The notes below the pieces were generated by a model. That model saw nothing but the letters and a program-made list of their open reading frames with translations. It made no database searches and was not told the origin of the DNA. A program made the position numbers and the translations under genes. A stretch of DNA of 64,000 nt from Poecilobothrus nobilitatus (taxonomy: Eukaryota > Arthropoda > Insecta > Diptera > Dolichopodidae): positions 108,894,903 to 108,958,902 of the forward strand of contig OX352772.1 of the NCBI GenBank assembly GCA_947095535.1. Direction: 5' to 3'. Of the stretch, positions 12,457 through 23,100 are shown piece after piece. Each line of letters starts with the position of its first letter. Positions within the stretch are counted from its first letter, which is position 1.

Positions 12457-12600
12457 CATACTACAGCAGCACAAGAAGAAGACGTATTGTTTGAAAACAT
12501 TGTACGTATTAGGATAGCTGTTATTTTTACATACTACAGCAGCACAAGAAGAAGACATATTGTTTGAAAACATTGTACGTATTAGGATAGCTGTTATTTT
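12457..12600. repeat. 72-bp tandem duplication inside L-B copy 2
   Basis: ACATACTACAGCAGC begins at 12457 and again at 12529. The two 72-bp units differ at one obvious base (GACGTATTG against GACATATTG). L-B copy 1 has only one copy of the matching sequence (about 6530-6600), so this is a local, fairly young duplication. Confidence 0.8.
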
Positions 12601-13384
12601 TTGTTTTCGACAAAATCGAAATTTTTTTTTGGATCTGTAAATAACCTATCGCTGATATCAGTGATATAATTATTGTATGCGTAGTTTGCTTTTTGTTTAA
12701 ATTAAACACAATATGTTTAACAAAGTAATTCTACGCCCTAGCAAATTTAATTTTTTATACATTGATTACATAATGTCCTTATTTGTCATCCTTAGCTAAA
12801 ACAGAAAATTCACATGATTTACTGTCAACATTTATTTGCTTAATTTAACCTCTCATTATCACTACAGTTGTTATAGAGGATTTTAAGATTATTAACAGGT
12901 TTAATTTTATTAATATTACTATATTTAGAAATTAAGATGTTGTTGTTTGAATTAGTATCAGAATTTACAGCATGTTGTCTCTAGGGTCCTGGAAGTGATT
13001 GTATTAGTTGCTATGGCAAATAACTACGATAAGCGTGGACATTATTCTTCTTCTATGTCGTTCGACGTGAACTTGATATTTATATGATACCTAAAGTAAA
13101 AATTATTTAACTCTTTAATATTAGAAGATAAACTTTCGTTGTTAATAAGTACTAATAAGTTAGTTTTGTTTTTTCCTACATTGACACGGTTATATGAGTC
13201 ATCATATAAATTAGCATGATACAATTTTACATTATAATAATATATAATTACATAAAATTTTACATCTATCAATCTAGAAAGACCATAGGTGCAATCCTCA
13301 TTCAAGGAATGTTCAGTCATTCTTACTATTGGGGGTATTAATACATTAAATTTCAGCATTTTCATTATTTCTATTGTTACTATT

Positions 13385-13530
13385 ATAGTTATTATTATTA
13401 TTATCTTCATTATTATTATTATTATTATAATTATTATTATTATTATTATTATTATTATAATTATTATTACTATTTATTATTATTATTATAATTATTATCG
13501 CTATTTATTATTATTATTATTATTGTTATT
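13385..13530. repeat. (ATT)n microsatellite, expanded
   Basis: A run of about 145 bp of ATT/TTA repeats. On the minus strand it lies directly upstream of the L-B N-terminal module, where copy 1 has a shorter Asn-coding run (8262-8320). It looks like an expanded form of the same coding repeat. Confidence 0.8.
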
Positions 13531-13950
13531 TTTTTTTATTCAATCTGTATTCTTCATTGGAAATTCATACAAAATGCCTACAACTATTAAAATATTATGA
13601 TTAAGGATAAAAAACGAAAAAAAAAACTTAAAATTACATTACTTCATTGCTTTAAAAAACTTAAAAAAAAAATTTACTAAGAAAATATAATTTACAATTT
13701 TTCCTAAACTAAAACTATAAAAAGCTTAAAATCTATAAATCCAATTAAGAATAAGTAATGGTATTATATATTTAAATAAAATAGTTTTTAATACCATATC
13801 AATTAAGAGTTCAACAATGTTAAAAGATAAGGTGATAAAAGAAATTAAAATTTATATAAAATCAAAAATATTAAGCAAAATATAATAAAAAGAGAAGCAA
13901 CAGTGATGAAAGAATAATTTCTGTATCAAATTAAGTAAGAAAAAAAGTAC
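13411..13950. other. Gene-free stretch: microsatellite and AT-rich DNA
   Basis: After the ATT run the DNA is A-rich, with many short A-runs at 13600-13950. Part of it is probably the 3' UTR of the minus-strand L-D element. No gene is seen. Confidence 0.4.
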
Positions 13951-13969
13951 CACAAATTTAAATCTAATT

Positions 13970-15258
13970 AAGTAAATGCTCAATTGCATTGCAGGAGTTC
14001 TATTAAATAATCTGCTGCTGTTATGAAGTAGGTGTTCCGAAAGGTTGTAGCCCTATCTTGCTAATTTAATAAGGAGTAATAACTGCGCAATCAAAATTGG
14101 AACTCAAATTGTAACTATTTGAAATTCTGGAATTTAAATAACTACATTTTTTGTAAAATATCTTTCGGACCTGAAAGAAGTATAAATGTCTTACTGGAAG
14201 AACTTCAAGATTTTTAAAAATATCCAATGAGTGAAATCTTTTTTTTTTTTTAGAAAATTGTTCGCATAATTGACTTTTGGAGAGTTAGAATCGGGTTAAT
14301 TACAGTAAGCCCCTTCCCAGAAACCTATCTCATAATGTAGCCTAGAATGTAAAATTCTATTATAAACAATGGAAATTTGTAGTTTTACTGAAGATAACCT
14401 TTGCAGACTGTAAAATTTCCGCAGAGTAGTCAGGAAGATTTTTTTAATGTGGCTGTATGTAATGACCAGTTTATATTGCTATGAAAGTATACACCTAAGT
14501 ATTTAAAATTGTTTGCTGTTTCTATTTTAAAACATTTATCAATACAGCTTACATTTTCATTAAACAAATTAAAAAACACAGAAGAACACATTTTATTGCA
14601 TAACATATTACACTCCGACGCATGAAAAAACAAATCAATTTTTGAAGAGTCTTGCTGAGTAAGATTAAAATACATGGCTTTAGTTTTACAACTAACCAAT
14701 AATTTATGATCAAAGAACCACTTCCTGAGTGTGATTAAATCATGATTCATGTCCGCTATTAAATTAAAGGAATTATTGACAACATAAGAACATGCAAGAT
14801 CATCAGCAAAAGCTGTAATCTTACCAACAAATTGTTGTTTATAAATAGAATTTATGTGAATTAAAAATAATATAGGGCCAAGTACAGATGCTTGGTGCAG
14901 TCCAATATTAATATTATTTGCGATGCTTAGTTTATCTTCAATTTTTATTCTTTGAGTCTCATTTACTAAATAAACCAGCTTAACATAAAACCTCGAAAAT
15001 CTATAATTTCAAATTTTTTAAGAAGGATAGAATGGTTCACCATATCGAATACTTTTGTAATGTCAAATAAAGCTGCACAACTTTTTCTATCATCAAGACC
15101 TTTGCAGTAGATAACCCTTTTTTAAACCCAAATTGACAATTGCTAAAAAAGACTATTTTGCTAAAGTATTTTAAAATTTTACACTTTATTATTTTTTCGA
15201 AAAGTTTGGAAATGAATGGCAACAGAGAAATAGGTCTATAATTACTAAAATCCTTCAC
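13970..15258 (-). pseudogene. L-D ORF2, reverse transcriptase and C-terminus
   Basis: The frame at 15037-15258 begins with FSNYRPISLLPFISKLFEK and contains CQFGFKKGLST. A shifted frame gives LFDITKVFDMVNHSILLKKF, then a damaged GLHQASVLGPILF. The catalytic box is AFADDLACSY (FADD at 14799-14810), and the same frame (14430-14750) holds the thumb and NNFKYLGVYFHSN. The remainder (RLHYEIGFWEGAYCN and a C-terminal RLFNRTPAM word) is readable only with frame changes. The catalytic aspartates are present. Confidence 0.8.
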
Positions 15259-15899
15259 GTCACATTTTTTATTGCTTTTTTATATCTTTTTAATACATTG
15301 GCATGACATTTGCACATTTGAGTTTCCCAAGAAAAACACCATTTAGAATACTGCTATTAAATAAAAAAGTTAGGACATCAACAATATTTAGTATAATTTC
15401 TTTTAAAAGTTTCTTTGAACTTCCATCAAAGTCAGAAGAAGTTAATTGATTTTAGTATCTCAACAGAGGAATTATGGTCAAAATAGAAATTAAAGTAGAA
15501 ATTTGGTAATTTTTCTCCTTTAAACCTAAATTATTAAAAGAGCAATAATGATAAACGGACTGAGCACAAACGCAGAACTAATAGCTAATAATTCTTAATT
15601 TAATGGATTCTTTAGACACGTTATTCTTAATTTTTTTTTATATTAATTTTGTTAAGGAGATAATTATTTATCCAGGGCTTTCATCTATTTTTCTTATTTA
15701 TTCTCATATTAAAAGTTTTTTTACATTCATTTACATAATTAGTCACCTTTACATAATTACTCATTTACATAACGATCACCTCTGAAATAGTTAAAAATAA
15801 AGCCTGTCATAGTATGATCAGTTATTTAAAAGTTTACATTTAGAAGATTACAAGAATTACTATTCAAAGACAAATTTTTAAAACGAAGAAGAATATGAT

Positions 15900-16473
15900 G
15901 CAAGCATGATTTAGAAATAAATCTAGTAGGTTCATGAAGTAAGGAATCCCCTTACCTGCAACAGTTAAGAAATATGAATCAGTTATATTATTATTTAAGA
16001 AAATATTTAAGTTAAAATCACCAACAATAACAATGTTATCCATATCTAATTTACATAAAAACTTGGAAATTCTTCTAAAAACCTAATAACACTACAGAAA
16101 TGACGTCTATAAAAACCTACAAAACAAAAACTTTCCTTATTTATATTACAACGCAAATCTATTATATCTGCAAAATCAAAATTGTAATAAAATAACTGAC
16201 AATCGTGATCATGTTTTACAAAACCACCTACCCCTCCAGCAGCATAGTATTCGTTAGAGCAACAAAAAATGTGTACCCAGGAATATAGGAATCATGAGCT
16301 TCGCACTGAAATATCCAAACTTCTGAAATAAAAATAAAATCAGGGGATTTAGAAAGAAAATCCAAATGTGCTACTAGCGAATCGAAATTTTTTCTAAGGT
16401 TTGTAATATTTTGATGCACAATGCACCAAGAATTACTTACAGAAAAATCAACATTAGCGATGTTATTTTGCAT
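15900..16473 (-). pseudogene. L-D ORF2, APE endonuclease part
   Basis: The first frame (16228-16473) reads CIVHQNITNLRKNFDSL, then SPDFIFISEVWI, with the catalytic-style glutamate in SEVW. In a shifted frame it continues with GGVGGFVKH, then FCFVGFYRRH, and finally NIVIVGDFNLNIF near 16020-16050, where GDFN is intact. The SDH end is not clear. It would nick target DNA if intact. Confidence 0.72.
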
Positions 16474-16499
16474 GTCTGAATTAATATAGAGTTCTAGCT

Positions 16500-17526
16500 A
16501 AATTTTATATTTAAAAAATCATCAAAAGTTCTTAAAAAGGAGCCTTACAATTTTCATACGTTTTCAACATAATATTTGAATTCTGTAACCATAAGGCATT
16601 AAAATTATTTTCATTTTAAAATTTTTTTTCTTTCAACTAAAACGTAAAACTTTCGTAAAACTTTCATTGATAAATATATCTTTTTTCCTACCATCACCAA
16701 AAATTAAAGTATTTAGCTTTTTCCTTTCAGAATATTTACTTTTAAGAATTTTTTTCTTACTATCTACTGTTTAAAGCTGTACATAGATGATATTATTCAC
16801 CTCAATTGTTTTCTCCTTTCCGCTCTTCTTTTTTTTAATGTAACATTTTTTTATATTCATATCCGCATCAGCAATGTCAGAACAGAAGAACTTTTTCTGA
16901 TAATAGAAGTGCATTTTCATTTATAGCATTTGGTACATCTACAATTTCAATTATTTTATTTTTTTCCTGTTGTTCATACCAATTCATCTTGCCATGCAGA
17001 TAATTTACTTCATTTTTTTATACTTAATTTTGTTTTCACCTCTTAACTCTGTCGTCATCAAATCAATTGAGCATTTATTTGCTGATTTGTGCTAGTGTGA
17101 TTAAGTTGAGACGGAACATCATTTTCACCAATATTTAAAATAGTATTTAGAGAAACACAATTACTAGGTGTGGTGAATATATCCAATTTCTCAGTTGCTC
17201 AGTGTGGTAAGTACAACGAATTCTCTTTAGTTGAATTTATACTTTTTTTTAGATGAAGATTGTTGTGTATGTATATGAATTATCTCACATGAAGAGTTTA
17301 AAATATGTTGACATGTTGATGGAAGATTAGAATGTTGAATATGAAGAGATTTTCTAAGAAGAGTTCTGCACTTGTCACACTTGAAGTTATTTCCACTTGC
17401 TTTCATATAATCGATGTCTTCTTCTTTTAAATTTAGGCAAGCATAATGAAACATAAAGTTGCAATCTTCATATAATACTTTTTTATGTTGTCTCTCAACC
17501 TTACCATTGCAAAAACTGCAAATCAT
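16500..17526 (-). pseudogene. L-D ORF1: PHD-type zinc finger and RNA-binding-like protein
   Basis: The intact first 99 residues (17227-17526) form a PHD-type finger: CSFCNGK, then CNFMFHYAC, then CDKC. Farther along, in shifted frames, KNKIIEIVDVPNAINENA resembles the start of the RNA-binding fold seen in LINE ORF1 proteins, and LWLQNSNIMLK resembles its end. The reader frame changes at least three times. It is the second of three LINE families in this window whose ORF1 starts with a PHD-type finger. Confidence 0.7.
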
Positions 17527-17675
17527 GTTGAAAAATTTTTTATTACTTTATTGGTTATCTTTTAGATTATTAAAAGGAATAAAATATAGTATTTATTGTT
17601 TAATATCATTTAAAATAATATTTATTGAATCAAAAAAAAATTTCTTTTCTATTTTAAATTAATTAAAATACTTCT
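17527..17675. other. AT-rich spacer, 5' of L-D
   Basis: The stretch is probably L-D 5' UTR or flanking DNA. Nothing specific is visible. Confidence 0.35.
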
Positions 17676-17751
17676 AAAATTCCCATCAGTGCTCACCACA
17701 TAGCACGTATTGTATTATATGTGCTATGTGGTGAGCACTGATGGGAATTTT
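17676..17751. repeat. Perfect 31-bp inverted repeat with 14-nt spacer
   Basis: The left arm (17676-17706) and right arm (17721-17751) are exact reverse complements. The core word is CACCACATAGCAC on the left and GTGCTATGTGGTG on the right. The spacer (17707-17720) is GTATTGTATTATAT. A second GCACATAGCATGGTATTG word follows at 17757, echoing the spacer and arm. It could be a tiny foldback element, a recent hairpin-mediated duplication or an assembly fold. It encodes nothing. Confidence 0.9.
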
Positions 17752-17774
17752 ACTATGCACATAGCATGGTATTG

Positions 17775-17860
17775 TAATAATAATTATTATCATTATTATT
17801 ATTATTACTAGGTTATTTTTATTACTATCACTATTATCATTACTATTATTGTTATTATTA
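17775..17860. repeat. (ATT)n imperfect microsatellite next to DINE-B
   Basis: Imperfect ATT/TTA repeats run directly into the TTATACCCG start of the DINE-B element at 17861. Microsatellites beside such ends are typical of DINE/mini-me elements in flies. Confidence 0.65.
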
Positions 17861-19290
17861 TTATACCCGTACGATAGGATCGGGTATAATAAAATTACTC
17901 CTCCGTTTGTAACAACTCGAAATAAGCGAGCTAGATATACCTTCAAAAGTACGGATCGGATCAGAAAAAAATCCTAAGACGTTTGAGCCATGTCCGTCCG
18001 TCAGCACGCTAACTCAAAAACTAAGAAACCTAGAATCTTGAAATTTACACAAAATATTCTGGGAGTAATTTGTAGGTTCCCTATTTTAATAAATTTTTTT
18101 TGTAGCCCCACCCGTTACGGAGCTACAGCTCCCCAAAGGTTCAAAAAAGCTCTATGTTTAAATTGTTATAGCACAAGTTGTATAAGGTATATCTTCATTC
18201 TGAAAACGGCAAACGATTACTGCTTTTATAAGTATATATACAATAAATATATAGTTGTGGCATACGGTGTCTTAATTTACCGTTATGCGAAACTAAAATT
18301 TTGCAAAATCCTTTAACCCTTCTATCTTCTAAACAGTTTAAGTTGAAATTTTGACAGAAGTAAGATCTCTGAAAATAAGTATGAGTCATTTCAGAAATTT
18401 TTTTTGTATCACCCCCCGTTTAGGAGCTGTAAGAGGTGAAAAACTGAAAATTTGCTATTTTTAAACACCTGTAATTTGAACACCTGTTAAAATTTTTTTG
18501 AAGTAATACATAAAAATTAAAGCTTCAACATTATACTCTTATTTCTGCTAACAACTTTTTTTAATAATATAGGGTTACTTTATAATTGACGAAAGTGTTA
18601 CTTGATTTTTTCAAATTTTCTAACAAATTTCTTTAACGAATTTTTTGCATTTTGTTTTACTCGATAATTTGAAATTGTTGAGGATATAATGCGTAGTACA
18701 AAAAAATGTAAATAAAAAAACAACATAACGGTTGCTTGAAGAATTTTTATTTATATGATATTGACATATATACATACTTATATAATATCATGTTTATTTA
18801 CATATCGTATATGTCACTAGTGAATGGAATGATAAAAGTATAGATGTATAGCATATAGCGCCATATTTACATACAAATATGTATATATTTTATTGTACTT
18901 ATAAGAAATTATTCTGTCAATGGAATATTTAAATATAATATAATATAATACTTAAAATTCTATTTACTATTTTGTACTAAGTAAATTTAATATACATTTA
19001 CAGCTTAGTATTAAATGGTACTATAGAATATTTGTAAAAGTTTTGGATTGATAATCGTTATGTGGAAGGTTAGCATCTGCTTTTGAAGAATGTACATATA
19101 AACATATAGTTTCAATACATGAACAACCCAAAGTTCTAGAAATTATAAAATTCACCCAAATTATTTTAAAATACTAAAATATTAAAAAAATAATATTGTA
19201 AGCAGAGTGACAGGCTGTGAACATACTAACGGTTCGTACGGGTATCTAAGAGTTGACAAAGGCAACTGTATTCTTCCTCGTTTTTTTCTT
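17861..19290 (+). mobile_element. DINE-B copy 1: DINE-1/INE-1-like non-autonomous Helentron
   Basis: The 5' end is a hairpin, TTATACCCG...CGGGTATAA (17861-17890). A GTCCGTCCGTC core and an ACTCAAAAACTAAG word follow (about 17990-18030). Near the 3' end, TCGTACGGGTAT (19234-19245) is the reverse complement of the start. A short 3' hairpin (AGTTG/CAACT) lies just before the T-rich end (TTCTTCCTCG, about 19275-19290). It has no coding capacity. The name is by resemblance to the fly DINE-1/INE-1 layout. Two more copies occur at 21167-26120 (split) and 38588-42930 (reverse, split). Confidence 0.8.
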
Positions 19291-19340
19291 ATCGCTGGTA
19301 TCAGGACTTTGATCTAAAAATACAACCAATTATTCTTGCA

Positions 19341-19379
19341 TAACGTCTACGTTTCGATTTATTTTTTAATTTTCATCAG
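19341..19379 (-). ncRNA. Hammerhead-ribozyme-like core words in Penelope-type repeat
   Basis: On the minus strand CTGATGA (19373-19379) is followed 17 nt later by GAAAC (19351-19355), then CGTAGACG and TT. This is the order of a type I hammerhead, in which stems II and III are closed. Penelope-like terminal repeats are known to carry such ribozymes. Stem II is weak (only ATT/AAT pairs) and stem I does not pair well, so this is at best a decayed ribozyme. Confidence 0.35.
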
Positions 19380-19559
19380 GACTACAAAATATTAAAAATA
19401 CATATGAATTAGAATTTTCTTCTCATACAATATATAAATCACAAAATATTTATGTTACATTTTTACCTATATGCTAAATTTATATTAAGATTGTTTAATT
19501 TACACTTCCTCCTATAAATAATTAGCATTTAACATCCAAAATCAAAATCACAATTTTTT

Positions 19560-19736
19560 TTTGTTTGTTTTTTAATACATTCCTCTGTCACATAAATGTG
19601 GACAGGAAATTACACAGCCTTTCCTGTTCATGCGTGGCTGTTTCATAAGTGGGATTCATGTGGGATTCGAACCCACACTCCTTCGGCGTTTACAGCGGGT
19701 TTTATACCTACTTACCCACTAGACCACCGAGGTCCC
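19560..19736 (-). mobile_element. tRNA-derived SINE
   Basis: On the minus strand it starts GGGACCTCGG at 19736. An A box, TGGTCTAGTGGG (19715-19726), and a B box, GGTTCGAATCC (19663-19673), sit in a perfect T-arm (GTGGG/CCCAC). An unrelated tail of about 90 bp ends in an A-rich stretch at 19553-19575. The anticodon arm does not fold as a tRNA. These are internal RNA polymerase III promoter boxes of a SINE head. No clear target duplication is seen. It lies at the end of the Penelope-like remnant. Confidence 0.8.
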
Positions 19737-19744
19737 TGACTACT

Positions 19745-20141
19745 TAAATTAGATACTTTTAATTAAATTGTAAACTAAATTGATTTTTTGGTTGACTGGG
19801 TGATTTGACAAAAAAATTAGGCATTCTACTGGAATCTGTAGATTTCATGTACTAATAATCTATCTTTAAAACACCATCTGTATCTCTAATTACCATTTCA
19901 TCTAAAAAGGGTATAATTGCCCATTATCTTCTGCTTCTACTCTGAATTGCAATTTTTGATTATATGAATTAAAAGCGTCAACACCTATTTTATTTTCTGG
20001 TATTGCTAGTATGCTATCATCTACATAAACTTTCACAAAAAGAATGTCAAAATTTAATTTATTTAATACAGTTGAAACTAAAGTATTCATAACCATATTT
20101 GGAAGTGGAGGACTTGCAAATAAAAATTCAAATATCTTCAA
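19745..20141 (-). pseudogene. Penelope-like reverse transcriptase, C-terminal part
   Basis: The frame (19902-20141) reads FASPPLPNMVMNTLVSTVL, then the catalytic box VKVYVDDSILAIPENKI and FNSYNQKLQF. After a frame change it continues with FLDEMVIRDTDG and WYMKSTDSSRMPN-like sequence to about 19760. YVDD with FNSY and LQF following is the arrangement of Penelope-type reverse transcriptases, distinct from LINE palms. Everything N-terminal of the SPLSP-like word is missing, replaced by unrelated DNA upstream of 20142. Confidence 0.72.
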
Positions 20142-20699
20142 ATATGTGCATTTTGGAATTGAAGACGCAAGGGAATGAAGGTGTTAACCGCCATTTTCTG
20201 AAAATTAGGTTTTTTTTAAATGATGGTGTTTTATGTTTATCTTTCATTTGTGAAGACCCTAATTTCGAAAAACTTAATATTTTAGGAGATAGAAACACTG
20301 TAAAAGGTGTTCTGTTACATTTTAATTTTTTGGAAGAAGGTGTTATTTGCAAGGTACCAAACTAATAAGGTCTTGGCACCTACATTAAAAAAAAATTGAA
20401 CATTGATGAAAAAATGAACATAGATTTTTTTTGTAATTTTTTGATTTTTTGTAATCTTTTTTTTTTTGTAATCTTTTTATACTTTGTATTATATATGAAA
20501 GCATTGTGTTTTAAAGCAAAGAAATTTTTAGAAAAATTTAATTTGTCGCTTTTAAAATTTTACTATATTAAAAAGAATTTAAGGCAGCAAACTGCTAAAT
20601 TTTAAATTTTTTAATTTTTTGACACATTTTAACTGATTTACAATATTTTCTGTGTTTGTGCATATGTTTATGCTGGTGTCGTGATACATTCAAATACTA
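20142..20699. other. Gene-free stretch, unidentified
   Basis: Open frames occur on both strands at 20099-20365, but neither resembles a known protein. From 20380 onward the DNA is T-rich and A-rich. I see no termini of a known element. Confidence 0.35.
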
Positions 20700-21059
20700 A
20701 CCCTAGAATACTAATCTTATTTTTCAGACGTTAATTAAACATTAGGCGAATCGACTAACACTAAAAAAAATCCTTTTTTGAGGAAGTAAATTTATTTTTG
20801 TTGTCTAAAATTTTAATATGTTTTTATTGAGGACACAAAAAGGAAAAAAAAATGTTAATAAACAGATAAATACAAATTGAATTCTTTATTAAAACTAAAA
20901 AAAAAAAAAAGTAACAAAAATAGGAATTTTTCCTTTACATGTTTGAATTACAGCCTTATTTACCTTATTAATTACCACTAAGAAAATTAATGAAATCGAT
21001 GATCCTACATCAAAAATTTATTAAAAAAATATAAAAAAAAAATTATAACAAAAATAAAA

Positions 21060-21166
21060 AATTTTATGTTTGGTAAAGAACGTAGCACGTAGAATAGACT
21101 TTAATTTTGTATTCTCCACAAATACTTATTTCACATTTTTTACAAACTGGTTTTGTCATGCGATGT
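21060..21166 (-). pseudogene. piggyBac-type transposase, Cys-rich C-terminus
   Basis: On the minus strand, just outside the DINE-B start, the sequence reads HRMTKPVCKKCEISICGEY. This is the CxxC...C pattern of the piggyBac C-terminal domain. It follows logically from VFIQKC at 26127 once the DINE-B insertion is disregarded. It is too short and too broken to stand as its own gene. Confidence 0.65.
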
Positions 21167-22113
21167 TTATACCCGTACGATAAGTATGGGGTATAATAAA
21201 ATTACTCCACCATTGTAACACCTCGAAATAAGCGAGTTAGATATACCTTCAAAGGTATGGATCGGATTAATCTCAAATTCTGAGTCGATTACGCCATGTC
21301 CGTCCGTCCGTCCGTCAGCACGCTAACTCAAAAACTAAGAAAGCTGGAATCTTGAAATTTATAAAAAATATTCTGGGATCAATTTGTAGGTTCCCTCTTT
21401 TTTTTGGTTTAGTTCCGACCAAAACTTTGGGTAGCTCCCGAACAACTAACTTTTAGATCTCCATAATTTTTTTGAAATAGAGCCATGAAATTTTAACTGC
21501 TGATAGATATCATAAAAATATTAATTTTTCTTTAGTCCCACCCGTTAAGGAGCTACAGCCTCCCAAAGTTCGAAAAATCTCTATATTTGAATTGTTATAA
21601 CACAAGCTCTATAAGGTATATCTTCAATCTGAAAATTCCAAACGATAGGTGCTGTTATGAGCTTCATAAACATGTATATAATAAATATATAGTTGTGCTA
21701 TACGGTGTCTTAATTTACCGTTATGCAAACTGAATTATTACAAAATCCTTTAACCCTTCTATCTTCTAAACAGTTTAAGTTGAAATCTTTAAATTTTGAC
21801 AGAAGTTAGATCTTTGAAAATAAGTATGAGTCATCTCAAAAATTTTTTTTGTATCACTCCCCATTTAGGATCTGTAAGGGGTCAAAAACTGAAAATTTCA
21901 TATTTTTAAACACCTGCAACTTGAACACCTGTTAACATTTTTTTGAAGTAATACATTAAAATAAGTAATTTTGAAGTAATACATATTTTGTTTTACTCGA
22001 CAATTTGAAATTGTTGAGGATATAATGCGTAGTACAAAAAAATGCGAATAAATAAACAACATAACGGTTGCTTGAAGAATTTTTAATTATATAATATTGA
22101 TATACATGTACAC

Positions 22114-22536
22114 TCGTTTCACTAAATCCTTTTTATTTAATGTCATTGTAAAAGCTTTACAATCTGTGATAAGTTTAAATTTTTTCCCTAACAGATAAGT
22201 TCTGAATTTTTTTCTGCTTCAACAACGGCTAAAACTTCCAGCTCATAGCTGCTCCATTTTTTTTGGACTTCAGTTGTCTTTCTGCTGGAATAATATACGG
22301 GATGTAGCTCGCCATCCTCTGTATTACGCTGCAATAAAACAGCTGCTATTCCATATTTCGAAGCATCCGTATTCTGTGTAGTCATTACAGCTAAAAATTT
22401 TCAAAACTGGTGATGTACTTAAAATTTGTTTTAATTCTTCGAATGCACTCCTCTCCGTGCTGTCGAATTTAAATTTAGCATCCTTCTTGAGAATGTCACT
22501 TAGCGGCTTTGCGACAATTGAATGCTGTGGATTCAA
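22114..22536 (-). pseudogene. gypsy-type connection and RNase H, truncated
   Basis: The frame at 22324-22536 reads VAKPLSDILKKDAKF and FEELKQILSTSPVL. RNase H starts with TDASKYGIAAVLLQ and continues HPVYYSSRKTTEVQKKWSSY and ELEVLAVVEA. After a stop it goes on to LITDCKAFTMTLNKKDLVKR and ends at 22114 in the middle of the domain. DINE-B DNA begins immediately beyond. No integrase is found. Confidence 0.8.
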
Positions 22537-22539
22537 TTT

Positions 22540-23100
22540 TCTAAAATAACTTGTTAACCCTAAAAAGCTGTGGAGTTGTTTGACTGTTTTGGGTTCTGGA
22601 AAATTTTTAACTACCTCGATTTTAGAATTGGAGGGTGATACTGTACCATTTTAAATTATATATCCAAGATACTCGACTTCTGTTTGTAAAAATTGGCATA
22701 ACAAAATTTTTATTTCTTAGTTCTTTAAAAATATAATTGATAAATCTTTGAAATACACTTGGAGAGTTACAAAGACCAAAAGGGACTCTTAAAAATTCGT
22801 ATTGTCCTTTTTGCGTAACGAAAGCTGTGTATTTTCGACTGTCCTCTTCAATCGTCATATGAAAGAAACCATTTTCTAAATCCAGTGTTGTGAAAGTTGT
22901 TGCACCTTGTAGTCTATCTATTTGATCGTCCATTACTGGCAATGGGAAATGATCTTTGTGTATTTTCTTATTAACTGCTCTAAAATCGACACAAAGTCCG
23001 TCAGAACCATCCTTCTTTGTCACTAGTACAACAGGGCTGGCATAATCCGACGAGCTTTCGACAATTACACCATTCTTGAGCCATTCTTCAACTTAATCAC
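22540..23100 (-). pseudogene. gypsy-type reverse transcriptase, catalytic box deleted
   Basis: The frame at 22622-23023 reads MTKKDGSDGLCVDFRAVNK, then HFPLPVMDDQIDRLQGA, TLDLENGFFHMTIEE and FGLCNSPSVFQRFIN. The stretch that should hold the YxDD box is missing between FVMPIF and the next conserved block. That block (VEYLGYI-like, then FPEPKTVKQLHSF) is found in another frame at 22540-22680. The enzyme cannot be active. Confidence 0.82.

Larger units (their letters stand above)
12240..13560 (-). mobile_element. L-B family LINE, copy 2, internally deleted
   Basis: On the minus strand, an Asn-rich microsatellite leads into the same N-terminal module as L-B copy 1 (FNVLIPPIVRMTEHSLNED, then LLVLINNESLSSN and YFRYHINIKFT, 13042-13410). 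The endonuclease start is just visible near 12870-12910 (VNNLKILYNNCS). Most of the endonuclease is then missing, and the linker resumes at 12600-12700 (YITDISDRLFTDPKKNFDF). It ends near 12240 in sequence matching L-B copy 1 around 6361-6600. The reverse transcriptase is absent. Confidence 0.72.
13950..17526 (-). mobile_element. L-D family LINE with PHD-finger ORF1, heavily decayed
   Basis: On the minus strand, ORF1 starts at 17526. The endonuclease follows (16473 to about 15900), then reverse transcriptase (15258 to about 14430) and a C-terminal region (to about 13970). All segments are broken by stops and frameshifts, but the order and total length of about 3.6 kb fit a nearly complete two-ORF LINE. 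It differs from L-A, L-B and L-C in protein sequence. Confidence 0.78.
19310..20141 (-). mobile_element. Penelope-like element remnant
   Basis: The minus strand holds reverse transcriptase C-terminal sequence (19745-20141), then a SINE (19560-19736), then sequence with hammerhead-like words (19341-19379). Penelope-like elements normally carry a GIY-YIG endonuclease after the reverse transcriptase. None is readable here, so that part is lost. The left limit is set by the hammerhead-like words and is uncertain. Confidence 0.6.

Noticed and set aside
13289..13600. Open frame rich in isoleucine and tyrosine
   Set aside because: It is translation of the ATT microsatellite on the wrong strand of the L-B copy.
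19653..19736. Possible functional tRNA gene (good A and B boxes, perfect T-arm)
   Set aside because: The anticodon arm and acceptor stem do not fold properly, and an unrelated tail with an A-rich end follows, so it is a SINE head.
20099..20365. Overlapping open frames on both strands
   Set aside because: Neither shows a recognisable domain and both are short. The minus-strand one does not continue the Penelope-type protein.
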